This document shows positions 8,855 through 16,447 of a DNA stretch of 64,000 nucleotides, piece by piece. Positions within the stretch are counted from its first letter, which is position 1. The number at the start of each line of letters is the position of its first letter. The stretch is from the NCBI RefSeq assembly GCF_024181585.1, contig NZ_CP054258.1, positions 2,108,001 to 2,172,000 of the forward strand, in the 5' to 3' direction. This DNA comes from Treponema socranskii subsp. buccale. Lineage in GTDB: Bacteria > Spirochaetota > Spirochaetia > Treponematales > Treponemataceae. A program made the position numbers and the translations under genes. Under the pieces are notes generated by a model that searched no databases, was not told the origin of the DNA, and saw nothing but the letters and a program-made list of their open reading frames with translations.

Positions 8855-8870
8855 TTAGGCATTTATGTTC

Positions 8871-9308
8871 TTACTTTTGCAATCTGTTTCCCGGGGGATC
8901 AAAGGCTGCGGTGAGGGCTTGCTCGAATATGAATGCTTTAGCTTTCGAAGAGAGCTTGGGCTTGTCGCTCGTTACGAGCGAGTCGATTTCGGTATAGTCG
9001 AACATACATACGTCTATAAGTCCCTTTTTGGAAGCGAGCAGATCGTACAAGTCTTTCTTTTTCGCCCCTTTGTAGGTGAACTCCCTTCGAAGCCGCGCGC
9101 CGAAGATGCCGTACTTTGAGCCTTCTTGTCCCGAAGCCAAACCCACGTATAAGATCTCTTTGTTAAAAGCGTGCACGTATACTCCGGGCTTTTTTGCATA
9201 CTCGCCGAGTTGCTTTTCCGACCACGACTCTCCGTCCTTTGCAACCTTTACGGGTATGCTGCGCTTAAAGACTTCCGCCTTTGCCGGAACATTGATAGTG
9301 ATTGTCAT
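8871..9308 (-). CDS. Small GIY-YIG-like protein
   Basis: The 145-residue protein has the pattern of the GIY-YIG nuclease core: GVY at about residue 43, YVG about 12 residues on, an arginine in ARLRREF, a glutamate in the helix FIFEQALTAAF and a final PPGN. The N-terminal 35 residues (MTITINVPAKAEVFKRSI) are not typical of the family. Whether it cleaves DNA is unknown; the key Y, R, E and N positions look present. The start ATG has GGGAGA five bases upstream, the same ribosome site as the variable lipoprotein before it. It sits between a DGR-type target gene and the avd relic, so it may belong to that cassette. Confidence 0.6.
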   Translation of the reverse strand: MTITINVPAKAEVFKRSIPVKVAKDGESWSEKQLGEYAKKPGVYVHAFNKEILYVGLASGQEGSKYGIFGARLRREFTYKGAKKKDLYDLLASKKGLIDVCMFDYTEIDSLVTSDKPKLSSKAKAFIFEQALTAAFDPPGNRLQK

Positions 9309-9352
9309 AGTTTTTCTCCCATAAGTTTATTTGATTTTACCGTTTTCTCTAC

Positions 9353-9379
9353 CGGCGGGCTTCCAACGGAAAACCGCCG
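9353..9379. repeat. Hairpin just after the variable lipoprotein gene
   Basis: Interrupted stem: 9353-9358 (CGGCGG) pairs with 9374-9379, and 9361-9364 pairs with 9368-9371 around a 3-base loop. No T-run follows on the minus strand, so it is not a canonical terminator. It lies 24 bases past the stop codon, where DGR targets may carry a hairpin or cruciform. Confidence 0.6.
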
Positions 9380-9402
9380 ATACTGCAAAATCGTTTTTTA
9401 TC

Positions 9403-11949
9403 TTAAAAAGCGGCTATACAACATACATTGAACTTGATATTCTTGCCGTCGTTGAGAAGGTTGCCGAGGCCGAATGCCGCAAGCCACGCAGTGTAATTGA
9501 AGTAGGAATGCTGCGACGACGACCAGAACCCTGTTCCGAGATTTGCATCCGCGTAGGTACCGTCAAGCCCGTTTATTTTCAAAAGACTTGCATTTATCGC
9601 ATCCTTATTTTTATACACTTCCGAGAGTTCGGCTATGCTCGGCATATACCACGCGGGCCGGGCGCCCCCGAGCTTATCGGAGTACGTTGTATTGTATTTA
9701 TTTACCCAGTCGAAGGCGGGGTAATTCGTTGCGGCATCGGCTGTCCCTTCGGGGTCTACGGAACATATATAGTCCCAGTTGTTGCTCCCACCCGTATCTC
9801 CGGTAAAAGTCGCCGAAACGGCGGCTCCGCTTCCCGTTACACTCGGCGTGCAGATGATCCCTTCGAATTTCGTGGTATAGCCCGTCGTGTAGTTTTTTGC
9901 CCACTGCAAGAAAGCTGTACTCTTATGCAGTGCGATGCCGCACGGAGCGCCGTAACCGTTCCTTCCGCAGATGACCGCAATCGGCGGATTGCTCGGATCT
10001 ACTGCCGTAAAGCCGTCTTTGGTAACGCGCGTTCCGTCCGCCAGTACGATTTCACCCGGGGCATAGCTTCCGCTGTAATCTTGTACGGAAATCGTGCCCG
10101 TTTTGTTTGCGCTTTTACAGCGTACCGTAATCGTCCTGTTCCCTACAATACTCGGACAGCTTACTTCCGCAATCGCCTTCGTATCGCTTATGACTTTAAA
10201 ATTTGAAAAGGGCGCGCCCGTACCGCTGAAGTCGGCTTCGCTTATGCCGGGAGCTTTAAAGTTTTTTCCGATTATCGTTACCGGAAGCGGTTTTCCGCCG
10301 TAGAGCGTTCCCGCACGAGGGATAGAAACTTCCGTAATGACGGGGTCGCCGTAAAGCTGCAGCGTTGCGATTTTTGCTTCCTGTACATTCGAAAACCACA
10401 CCGAAACGGTATAAAAGCCGCTTTCGGCCGGCAGCGGGACGGAAGCGGTGAACTCCGATGCGGTCCCGGCGCCTGAAGCGACCGTTATCGTGCTCGCACT
10501 TACTTCCTGCCCCGCAGAGTTCAACAGCTTTATCTTCGTTTCGCCGCGGATATCGAAATTCGCTCCCGTTACCCTTACCGAAACGTTTGACACCGAGCCG
10601 AATTTGATTTGCGCGGGCGACAGGATGATTTCTTTTACCTTCGCAGGGGTCGAAACGGTAAAGCGTGCGGTCGTCTGTGCGGGCGTACCGTTTACAATCG
10701 CCTTTACCGTATAGACCGTTCCCGCTTCCGAAGGATATGCGGGAAGAGGCGCCGTAATAGTCGCAGTCGCTCTATTGTTCGCCGCATCGATCGTCGCGGT
10801 AACGGGAGGCAAAGACGTATCGTCTCCGGTAACCTCTATCGAAAGGCTTGAGAGCATATTGAAATTGCTTCCCGTTACGGTTACCGCTATGGAACGGTTT
10901 GTCATAATCGTATCCAAGTGCGTGCGGTCGAGGTTTATTCCCGTTACTTCCGGAGCAGTGGTCGAGCGCACCGTTACGCTTTCTTTTTCGCTTTCGTTAC
11001 CGAGTTCATCCTTTGCAGCAAGGGATATCGTATATTCGCTGTTGTCGGAAAGTATGCCCGTTATTTCATAGCGCGCTTCGGTTTTTGAACGCTCTACCGT
11101 CGTTTCGCTTTCCGCACCTTTTTTATACCGTAAAACGGTACCCGCAAAGTCGGCGTCCGCGGGGTTCGTCCACGAAACGATGATCTTTTGACTTACCGAA
11201 CTATAGAATGCCGAAAGGTTTTGCACCTTTGCGGACGGGGTTTTGTCTATATTGCCGACGGTGATCGTCTTTATCTCGCGCCTGCCGTCATTATCAACTA
11301 CCGCGACCGTATAGGTGCCGTTTTCGCTCACCGTAAAGCTGTTGCCGGTAATATCGGTACCGTTTGCCAAAACTTCGTCTACGGTTTTTATGCCCGCTGC
11401 CCATTTGGCAGTTTTCACCGACGTGCTCGATGCAACCGTTACCGTAACGTTTCCGTTTGTCGGGGTCGCGGGGCTTTGAGTGAGTGTGATCACCATAGGA
11501 GCGCCCGGTACGGATGCCGTTTGCGTGCGTGCGGTTTTCACTGTGCCCGCGCTTTTATTGAGCGATTTGTCGACGGTCTTTATCGTAAAGGTATATTCCG
11601 TGTCGGCGCTCAAAGCATCCGCACTATAGCTTACGACTTTCCCTTTTTCGGCTGCAAGGTATATGGCAGTTTTAAGCGAGCCGTGCGCAGGAAGGGCCGT
11701 GATTTCGACCTGATAGAGGTCGCCGTCGGCAGGGTTTTTCCAGCTCAAATTGATAACGCTTGCACTTCCTGCAACCGCCGTAAAGTTTGCAACTTCGGCT
11801 GGCGGCGTCGTGTCCTTCGGCGGCTGTATAGGTGCCGGCGTTTCGGCATTTTGCTGACAGCCTGCAAGCAAAAATACTGCGGCAAGCGCGATAAAAGCCG
11901 CCGCAACCTGACGGAAAAACGCAAAACATTTTTTTCGATTCGTCTTCAT
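9403..11949 (-). CDS. Large surface lipoprotein: Fn3 and IPT/TIG repeats with C-type-lectin-like C-terminus (DGR-type target)
   Basis: About 848 residues. After a positively charged start comes a hydrophobic segment ending in LLAGC, a good lipobox, so it is a lipoprotein and probably surface-exposed. Order of domains: two fibronectin-III-like units (each with a SW[KT]NPAD strand), an Ig-like unit between them, three IPT/TIG-like units (VTGSNF, VTGANF, IIGKNF), then a C-terminal domain of the DUF1566/Lcl type with WYMPSIAELSEVY and GFWSSSQ. The last 40 codons look diversified (see separate entry). The ATG at 11949 has GGGAGA upstream; an ATG four codons earlier overlaps that site. It begins 47 bp after the IS110 transposase stop, so its own promoter may have been displaced and transcription may come from the insertion. 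Confidence 0.85.
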   Translation of the reverse strand: MKTNRKKCFAFFRQVAAAFIALAAVFLLAGCQQNAETPAPIQPPKDTTPPAEVANFTAVAGSASVINLSWKNPADGDLYQVEITALPAHGSLKTAIYLAAEKGKVVSYSADALSADTEYTFTIKTVDKSLNKSAGTVKTARTQTASVPGAPMVITLTQSPATPTNGNVTVTVASSTSVKTAKWAAGIKTVDEVLANGTDITGNSFTVSENGTYTVAVVDNDGRREIKTITVGNIDKTPSAKVQNLSAFYSSVSQKIIVSWTNPADADFAGTVLRYKKGAESETTVERSKTEARYEITGILSDNSEYTISLAAKDELGNESEKESVTVRSTTAPEVTGINLDRTHLDTIMTNRSIAVTVTGSNFNMLSSLSIEVTGDDTSLPPVTATIDAANNRATATITAPLPAYPSEAGTVYTVKAIVNGTPAQTTARFTVSTPAKVKEIILSPAQIKFGSVSNVSVRVTGANFDIRGETKIKLLNSAGQEVSASTITVASGAGTASEFTASVPLPAESGFYTVSVWFSNVQEAKIATLQLYGDPVITEVSIPRAGTLYGGKPLPVTIIGKNFKAPGISEADFSGTGAPFSNFKVISDTKAIAEVSCPSIVGNRTITVRCKSANKTGTISVQDYSGSYAPGEIVLADGTRVTKDGFTAVDPSNPPIAVICGRNGYGAPCGIALHKSTAFLQWAKNYTTGYTTKFEGIICTPSVTGSGAAVSATFTGDTGGSNNWDYICSVDPEGTADAATNYPAFDWVNKYNTTYSDKLGGARPAWYMPSIAELSEVYKNKDAINASLLKINGLDGTYADANLGTGFWSSSQHSYFNYTAWLAAFGLGNLLNDGKNIKFNVCCIAAF
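9406..9531 (-). other. Candidate DGR variable region (VR)
   Basis: The final 42 codons run from GFW to the C-terminal AAF. At most of the positions where related proteins are asparagine-rich, this gene has codons of the form NNC or NNT (CAT, TCC, TAC, TTC, TAC, ACT, CTT, CTC, CTC, ATC, TTC), while intervening codons (TGG, GCG, GGC, AAG) are conserved. That is the expected result of adenine mutagenesis of AAC/AAT codons in a template repeat. No template repeat or reverse transcriptase is visible in the window. Confidence 0.5.
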
Positions 11950-11996
11950 ATTGTCTCCCATAAAAAGTCAATAAACAAGGTGACTTTCTAAGCTGT

Positions 11997-13124
11997 TTAA
12001 TTCATGGCAACGAGGGCTTGTTCAGCAAGACTCATAGGTTTATATCTGCCCATCATCTTTGTTGAATCAAAGTCCTGTTTTCCCGTGAGCAACGCCCACA
12101 CGATTTCTGCCATCTTCCTTGCAGCTGCAACAATCGATTTGCCGCTGCCTTTGTTCTTTTTCATATAATCCAGTCGCTGCATGATCCTCCATCCCGAAGT
12201 ATCCTTGCAACGACGAATTCCCAACACCAACTGTACGTACGCCGTTCTCAATTCCTGAGGACCGCGCTTGGTTATTCTGCCATGTCTCACCGTTTCATTT
12301 GAATCCTGTACCCATGGCACAAGCCCGCAAAAGGCCGCATATTTCTTCGCACTGGCAAACCTACCTATATCTTCTGTGTACGAGCGGATTATCCATGCCG
12401 TGATTTTTCCGCAGCCTCGAATCGTCATAAGACGACTAACCATTTCATCGTCTTTCGTTAATTCGCTTAACTGCTTTTCAATCAGCTTGACCGATTGGCT
12501 CATCTGCTCTATAATTTCAATCATCAGTTTTACTGATTGTGCTTCGAGCACGAGGTCGCTACGCGACGACAGGGCGTCCAGAACTTCCTGGCGCCCTTTT
12601 TTACTTTGGAGGCTTCGACTTTCATCCTGTAGCCCCATACTCACCAGAAGCGCATGAATCTCATTCTTTTGTCCGACAATCGAATGAACCAGCCGCTCCC
12701 TTGATTTCAAAAGCCGTCTCAAGTTTTCCGTTTCCTTACTGCACAGATAGCTTTCCGGAAGCATATCCTTTGATAGAAACTCTGAAATCGTCGAAGCATC
12801 ATGCTTGTCGGTTTTCTTCGTCGATTCGTTGATTACCTTGAATTTCAACGTATTGATTACCGTCACGTGCGCTCCCACTTTTTCTACCTGAGCCTTGAAG
12901 AATCTTGTGTTGCCGGTTGATTCAACTCCGATTTTCACAGTGAAACCGCCTATCTTGTACTCCGTTATTCTCGCAAGAAATGCCGCATACCCAACTTCTG
13001 TCGTCGGATACTGTTTGATCTGCTCAATGCTTTCAACCGTTTCCTCTGTCCGCTCATGCACGGTAAACTGTGTTTTGTGCAAATCAACGCCAATGTAAAC
13101 TGTCATCTTGACCTCCGTTCTCAC
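11997..13124 (-). CDS. IS110-family transposase (DEDD recombinase)
   Basis: The 375-residue protein has the N-terminal RuvC-like DEDD domain: YIGVDLHK (first D), GVESTG (E) and KKTDKHDA (D and D). The C-terminal Tnp domain has IRGCGKITAW followed by FCGLVPWVQDSNETVRHGRI with the serine region, as expected for a serine-assisted IS110 recombinase. No frameshift or stop interrupts it, so it may be active. The ATG at 13124 has an AGGTCA-like weak ribosome site. The enzyme normally works with a bridge RNA encoded beside it; the upstream non-coding segment is the likely source. Confidence 0.93.
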   Translation of the reverse strand: MRTEVKMTVYIGVDLHKTQFTVHERTEETVESIEQIKQYPTTEVGYAAFLARITEYKIGGFTVKIGVESTGNTRFFKAQVEKVGAHVTVINTLKFKVINESTKKTDKHDASTISEFLSKDMLPESYLCSKETENLRRLLKSRERLVHSIVGQKNEIHALLVSMGLQDESRSLQSKKGRQEVLDALSSRSDLVLEAQSVKLMIEIIEQMSQSVKLIEKQLSELTKDDEMVSRLMTIRGCGKITAWIIRSYTEDIGRFASAKKYAAFCGLVPWVQDSNETVRHGRITKRGPQELRTAYVQLVLGIRRCKDTSGWRIMQRLDYMKKNKGSGKSIVAAARKMAEIVWALLTGKQDFDSTKMMGRYKPMSLAEQALVAMN

Positions 13125-13309
13125 TCAGCGGAAAGTCTATTCGGTAATGTGTTCCATTCTCCCATTCAGTCTCTTACGACTATCGTATGGTGCGGCAATA
13201 GCTCTTCATTCTCCTAACCGAAGGTCATAGCCTCCACTAAATATGTCGAACTCTTGCCTGGTTCCCGCTGAACTCTTTCTTTGTTCAGCTTATCACATTA
13301 CCACTTGTT
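13125..13309 (-). ncRNA. Probable IS110 bridge-RNA region
   Basis: About 185 non-coding bases between the element's right end and the transposase start, the position of the bridge RNA in the IS110 group. It contains a 7-bp hairpin (GCTGAAC, 13267-13273 with 13283-13289) and further short complementary segments. Guide loops were not assigned. Inferred from position and length only. Confidence 0.5.
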
Positions 13310-13343
13310 CGTTTTCCTTTTTATCATACCTCCTAAATATTAC

Positions 13344-13446
13344 CTACACCTATACGTGTAGGCTGCCTACACTTGTGCGTGTAAGGTGTCCACACCTATG
13401 TGTGTAAGCATCCTACACCTATGCGTGCAGGGTGCCTACACTTACG
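13344..13446. repeat. 23-bp tandem repeat, each unit a small hairpin (about 4.5 copies)
   Basis: Units start at 13344, 13367, 13390, 13413 and 13436 (partial). Each full unit has 6-base arms around a 6-base loop (CTACAC, loop, GTGTAG in unit 1), with drift in arms and loops. The last partial unit overlaps the stop codon of the HU-like/DUF4469 gene, so the array forms its immediate 3' flank. There are no unique spacers, so it is not CRISPR. The IS110 element begins about 35 bp away, after an AGGAGGTATG sequence that looks like an orphaned ribosome site and start. Confidence 0.8.
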
Positions 13447-14152
13447 CCGTAACGGTAAGCGGCTTTGCAAAACGTCCGGCTTTCATCGCTTTAAGCGGTT
13501 TTCCGCCTTCGGCAAGTTTTGTCCTTACTTCCACATAATACGTTCCCGCCGAAAGCGAGTTCGGTATCAGCGCCGTAAGGCGGGCGGGCTTATTTTCGGC
13601 GATGACTGAACAGCGCACGGCTTCTCCCGTTTCGGGGATGAAAAAGATACCCTGAGCTTCGTCTTTCGCGTCGAATTTCAAACGGCTCCCCGTTATCTGC
13701 ACGATGCCGCCCTTCGTCAGCACCGTATTTACCGTGTCCGATACGACGTCCTTTACTTCGGTAATATACGGATCGGTGCTTGCAATTTGCGTTTTTTCGC
13801 ACTTCACTTCCTGCAGGGCATCGCGAAGGAGGGTTCCCGCCGTCATATTGAGGTTTACCGCGTGACGCTTTTTGTCGAAAGAGTCGTTCGCTCCGTCGAA
13901 TACGCCCGAAATGCTCATGCTCGTGTTGAAAAGCGGCGTATTGAGCGCGCTGCCGTTGGCGATGACGAGGGCGCACACTTCCCCGTACACTTGCAGTACC
14001 GCCGCCGCATCTGCTCGGGTTACCGACGAACCCTTTTCCATCATCAAGCTGATGATTTCGTCAAGCGTGTACGATCTCACATCCGCTGTCTGCGCCATAT
14101 ACTTATCAGGCGCCGGCGTCAGCAAATTTTCGCGCAATGCATACTTCAACAT
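13442..14152 (-). CDS. HU/IHF-like DNA-binding and DUF4469 (Ig-like) domain protein
   Basis: 236 residues, no signal peptide. The N-terminal ~120 residues (MLKYALRENLLTPAPDKYMA, with SYTLDEIISLMMEKGSSVTRADAAAVLQVY) resemble the HU-like fold of the Bvu_2165/DUF4469 group. The C-terminal ~100 residues form an Ig-like domain (GGIVQITGSRLKFD, then SLSAGTYYVEVRTK). Related proteins occur in Bacteroidetes and treponemes; their role is unknown and chromatin or DNA-binding function is only inferred. The ATG at 14152 has a strong GAGGAGG site; earlier in-frame starts run through the octamer repeat and are rejected. It precedes the IS110 and lipoprotein cassette on the same strand. Confidence 0.72.
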   Translation of the reverse strand: MLKYALRENLLTPAPDKYMAQTADVRSYTLDEIISLMMEKGSSVTRADAAAVLQVYGEVCALVIANGSALNTPLFNTSMSISGVFDGANDSFDKKRHAVNLNMTAGTLLRDALQEVKCEKTQIASTDPYITEVKDVVSDTVNTVLTKGGIVQITGSRLKFDAKDEAQGIFFIPETGEAVRCSVIAENKPARLTALIPNSLSAGTYYVEVRTKLAEGGKPLKAMKAGRFAKPLTVTA

Positions 14153-14312
14153 ACCAACCTCCTCTTGTATGAAACCATCCGCTTCCGCGAACGGAAAGCG
14201 GCATACAAACAATGAAGGGGAAACTGCAAAACGCGCGGAGAAAGCGTTTCCGCTCCGCGCGCAGAATATGAGATAACGATGTCGGATTTTATTTAAAGAG
14301 AGTTCGCCCTCA

Positions 14313-14400
14313 GCCGTGAAGCCGTGAAGCCGTGAAGCCGTGAAGCCGTGAAGCCGTGAAGCCGTGAAGCCGTGAAGCCGTGAAGCCGTGAAGCCGTGAA
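14313..14400. repeat. Octanucleotide repeat GCCGTGAA, 11 perfect copies
   Basis: Exactly 88 bp of unbroken GCCGTGAA units. It lies between a candidate promoter (14400-14428) and the HU-like/DUF4469 gene, in the predicted 5' untranslated region, about 160 bp before the start codon. Eight is not a multiple of three, but the array is outside the accepted reading frame. Slipped-strand copy-number change is expected. The remainder of 14153-14312 and 14430-14548 shows no gene. Confidence 0.95.
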
Positions 14401-14428
14401 TTTTGCGCGATGCGCGTATGCGTGTCAA
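14400..14428 (-). promoter_or_regulatory. Candidate promoter upstream of the octamer array
   Basis: TTGACA (14423-14428 on the minus strand), 17-base spacer, CAAAAT (14400-14405). The predicted transcript would begin at or inside the repeat, so repeat number would set leader length. Confidence 0.45.
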
Positions 14429-14548
14429 GTACTCCGTACGACATATACGCTGCAAATACGTTTTTCATCGCCTACAGTATATGCCGTATGCGCGGAAAAG
14501 TAAAGGCATTAATAATTGGTAATTCGTAATGGGTAATTGATTCCCCTC

Positions 14549-16447
14549 TTACAGCGGCACAAACACGACGGTCTGCTGCGGAATATCGATATTCGTCGCC
14601 TTGACTTCAAGCGTATCGTTGAGTTCATATTTTTTTTGCGGTACGATAAAGGTTTGCATATCGAGCGACGGAATATAGAGCTGAATCTGTTTGTCTTTTT
14701 TATCGACGCACACAGCTTTCCCCGTCCACTCGGGATTTTGCAAGAGGTATACGAGCTTCCAGTGCGTTTCACTGCACCGCGACGCTTTCCGTGCGGCAAT
14801 CGACGCGATATCGCCTTCGCTGATGCGCGTGAGCATATCGTCTTTGTCGATGAGCGGCCGGCCGGCCATAAACGCGCGCAGCTGTTCGTGTGCAATCAAA
14901 TCGCCGTAGCGGCGGAGAGGACTGGTCACTTGGCTGTACATCGAAACGCCGATCGCAGCGTGAGGCGCGGGCGTAATGCCGACGCTGCGCTTTCGCATAC
15001 AGCGAAGCAAACGAAAATCGCCGGCAAGTCCCGGAGGCAGATCGGAGGGAATAGCGGGCGCTTCCTGACTCACGTACGGAAAGGGAATATTGTTTTTAAA
15101 CGCGAAACGCGCCGCGCCTTCTCCTGCAAGGAGCATCATCTCTCGCACCGTATCGCCCGATTCGTAGCGGATTTCCGGTTCGATCGAAACTTTTTTCGTC
15201 TCTTCATCGACGCTGATATGCACTTCGGGCAAATCGACCGAACAGGCGCCCGCTCTCTTCCGCCGCTCGATATTGCGTTTTGCGATATCGAACAAGGGCT
15301 TCAATTCGGGCGAATCTTTCAGCGCATCCGCTTTTTCATAGGTAAGGCGTTCGACATTGACAAGCGTTTTGAAAACCGCACAGTCGTCGATGCCGCCCTT
15401 GTCGTCCAATCGGATCCGAAACGAAAGCGCGCGGCTCGTTTCATTCAAACCGAGCGCGTAATCGGCAAGGGATGTTTCGGCGAGCATGCGGCTCGTCCCT
15501 TCAGGGAGATACAGCGTCGTTCCGCGTTCTCGCGCGGTTTTGTCGATCGAACTGTCGGGCATAACGCTGGAAGCGGGATCGGCGACGTGCACCCACAGGT
15601 ATTCGCCGTCCCACGCAATCGCATCGTCGGGATCTTCCGACCACGCATTGTCGATCGCGTATGCCCTGCTTTGCACGAAAAGCCGCTCTTCTTCGGGCGG
15701 AACGGCAAGCCCCTCCGCTGCCGACGTCATCGAAAGCCCGTAGCGCGTCGGGTACGGATTGCGCGTAAGAGGCCATACGCCCGTGTCGATGAGCAGCTTG
15801 TGCGCTTTTTCGGGCGTCTGCGAAAAACCCGCCTCCGCCATAGCCTTCGATTTATCGGTCTGACCGAGCGCGAGAGATTCGACTTCGCTCATATACTTGG
15901 AGTCGCCGGGAAGTTCGAGTTTTTTTTGTTTGAGCCGCTTGATAAAGGCTGCGCGCAGTTCTCCTTCATGCGCCTTTTCGTATGCCTTTTGTTTTAATGC
16001 CGCTATTTCCTCTTCGCTCCGCGGCACAAACGCAATCGTACCCGATTTAAAAGATGCGGCATCGAGGGCGAACTCGTCGCTTTCGGAAATCGCTTTATAG
16101 ACGGCAAAACTTTCGTCCGCCGAAAAAGACGGGCGCATGAGCGAAGCGATATCCGAAAAAGATACGGGCGATGAAGCCGTTTCAGGATCGGAGCGGAGGA
16201 GTTCGTACGCTTCGGAAACCTGTGACGGAATCGCGCCGTCGGAAAACGAAAGGAGCGCATCGAGACTCGAAGCGGGTCCTTCATGCAGCGGCACGATATC
16301 TTTTTCGCGCACTTTCAGCGATACGTATGATTTTTTTCCCGCCGCGGTCGCCGAAGGACAGTATTGGATCGCATACTTGTCGCCTTCGACATCGGTGACG
16401 AGGGCGCATTGATTTTTATAGAGTACGACCGCATTTTTTCGAATCAT
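14549..16447 (-). CDS. RNB-domain (RNase II/R-like) exoribonuclease
   Basis: Predicted hydrolytic 3'-5' exoribonuclease of 632 residues. After a divergent N-terminal OB-like region and a helical linker, the RNB domain starts near residue 265 with AYAIDNAWSEDPDDA, where the metal-binding aspartates of RNase II are conserved, followed by GTTLYLPEGTSRMLAE, LNETSRALSF, and near the end MYSQVTSPLRRYGDLI. A short S1/OB-like tail ends the protein. It is closer to RNase II than to RNase R in length. The ATG overlaps the stop of the outer-membrane protein gene by 4 bp (ATGA), with no ribosome site of its own, so translation probably depends on the upstream gene. Confidence 0.88.
   Translation of the reverse strand: MIRKNAVVLYKNQCALVTDVEGDKYAIQYCPSATAAGKKSYVSLKVREKDIVPLHEGPASSLDALLSFSDGAIPSQVSEAYELLRSDPETASSPVSFSDIASLMRPSFSADESFAVYKAISESDEFALDAASFKSGTIAFVPRSEEEIAALKQKAYEKAHEGELRAAFIKRLKQKKLELPGDSKYMSEVESLALGQTDKSKAMAEAGFSQTPEKAHKLLIDTGVWPLTRNPYPTRYGLSMTSAAEGLAVPPEEERLFVQSRAYAIDNAWSEDPDDAIAWDGEYLWVHVADPASSVMPDSSIDKTARERGTTLYLPEGTSRMLAETSLADYALGLNETSRALSFRIRLDDKGGIDDCAVFKTLVNVERLTYEKADALKDSPELKPLFDIAKRNIERRKRAGACSVDLPEVHISVDEETKKVSIEPEIRYESGDTVREMMLLAGEGAARFAFKNNIPFPYVSQEAPAIPSDLPPGLAGDFRLLRCMRKRSVGITPAPHAAIGVSMYSQVTSPLRRYGDLIAHEQLRAFMAGRPLIDKDDMLTRISEGDIASIAARKASRCSETHWKLVYLLQNPEWTGKAVCVDKKDKQIQLYIPSLDMQTFIVPQKKYELNDTLEVKATNIDIPQQTVVFVPL

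Larger units (their letters stand above)
11974..13309 (-). mobile_element. IS110-family insertion sequence
   Basis: About 1.34 kb containing an intact transposase gene, a short 3' flank and about 185 bp of non-coding 5' flank. Subterminal inverted matches support the limits: AACAAG then TAAGCTG at the left end, and the same two blocks inverted at the right end with slightly different spacing. No target duplication is evident, as usual for this family. The limits are approximate to a few bases. Confidence 0.75.

Noticed and set aside
8500-9400. DGR template repeat or reverse transcriptase near the avd relic
   Set aside because: I looked for sequence resembling the variable region and for reverse-transcriptase motifs; none was found in the window.
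13344-13446. CRISPR array
   Set aside because: Units are contiguous with no unique spacers, and no cas gene is present.
14313-14455. Repeat protein encoded by the GCCGTGAA array (frame reading HGFTASRL)
   Set aside because: The gene's proper start with a strong ribosome site lies downstream at 14152; the repeat frame would need an unsupported start.
14537-15997. Long open frame on the plus strand opposite the RNB gene, and similar long frames opposite the Memo-AMMECR1 (22591-23781), gpsA upstream (2004-2879) and valS (55033-55998) genes
   Set aside because: Composition shadows of the real genes on the other strand: no ribosome sites, arginine-rich nonsense, no recognisable motifs.
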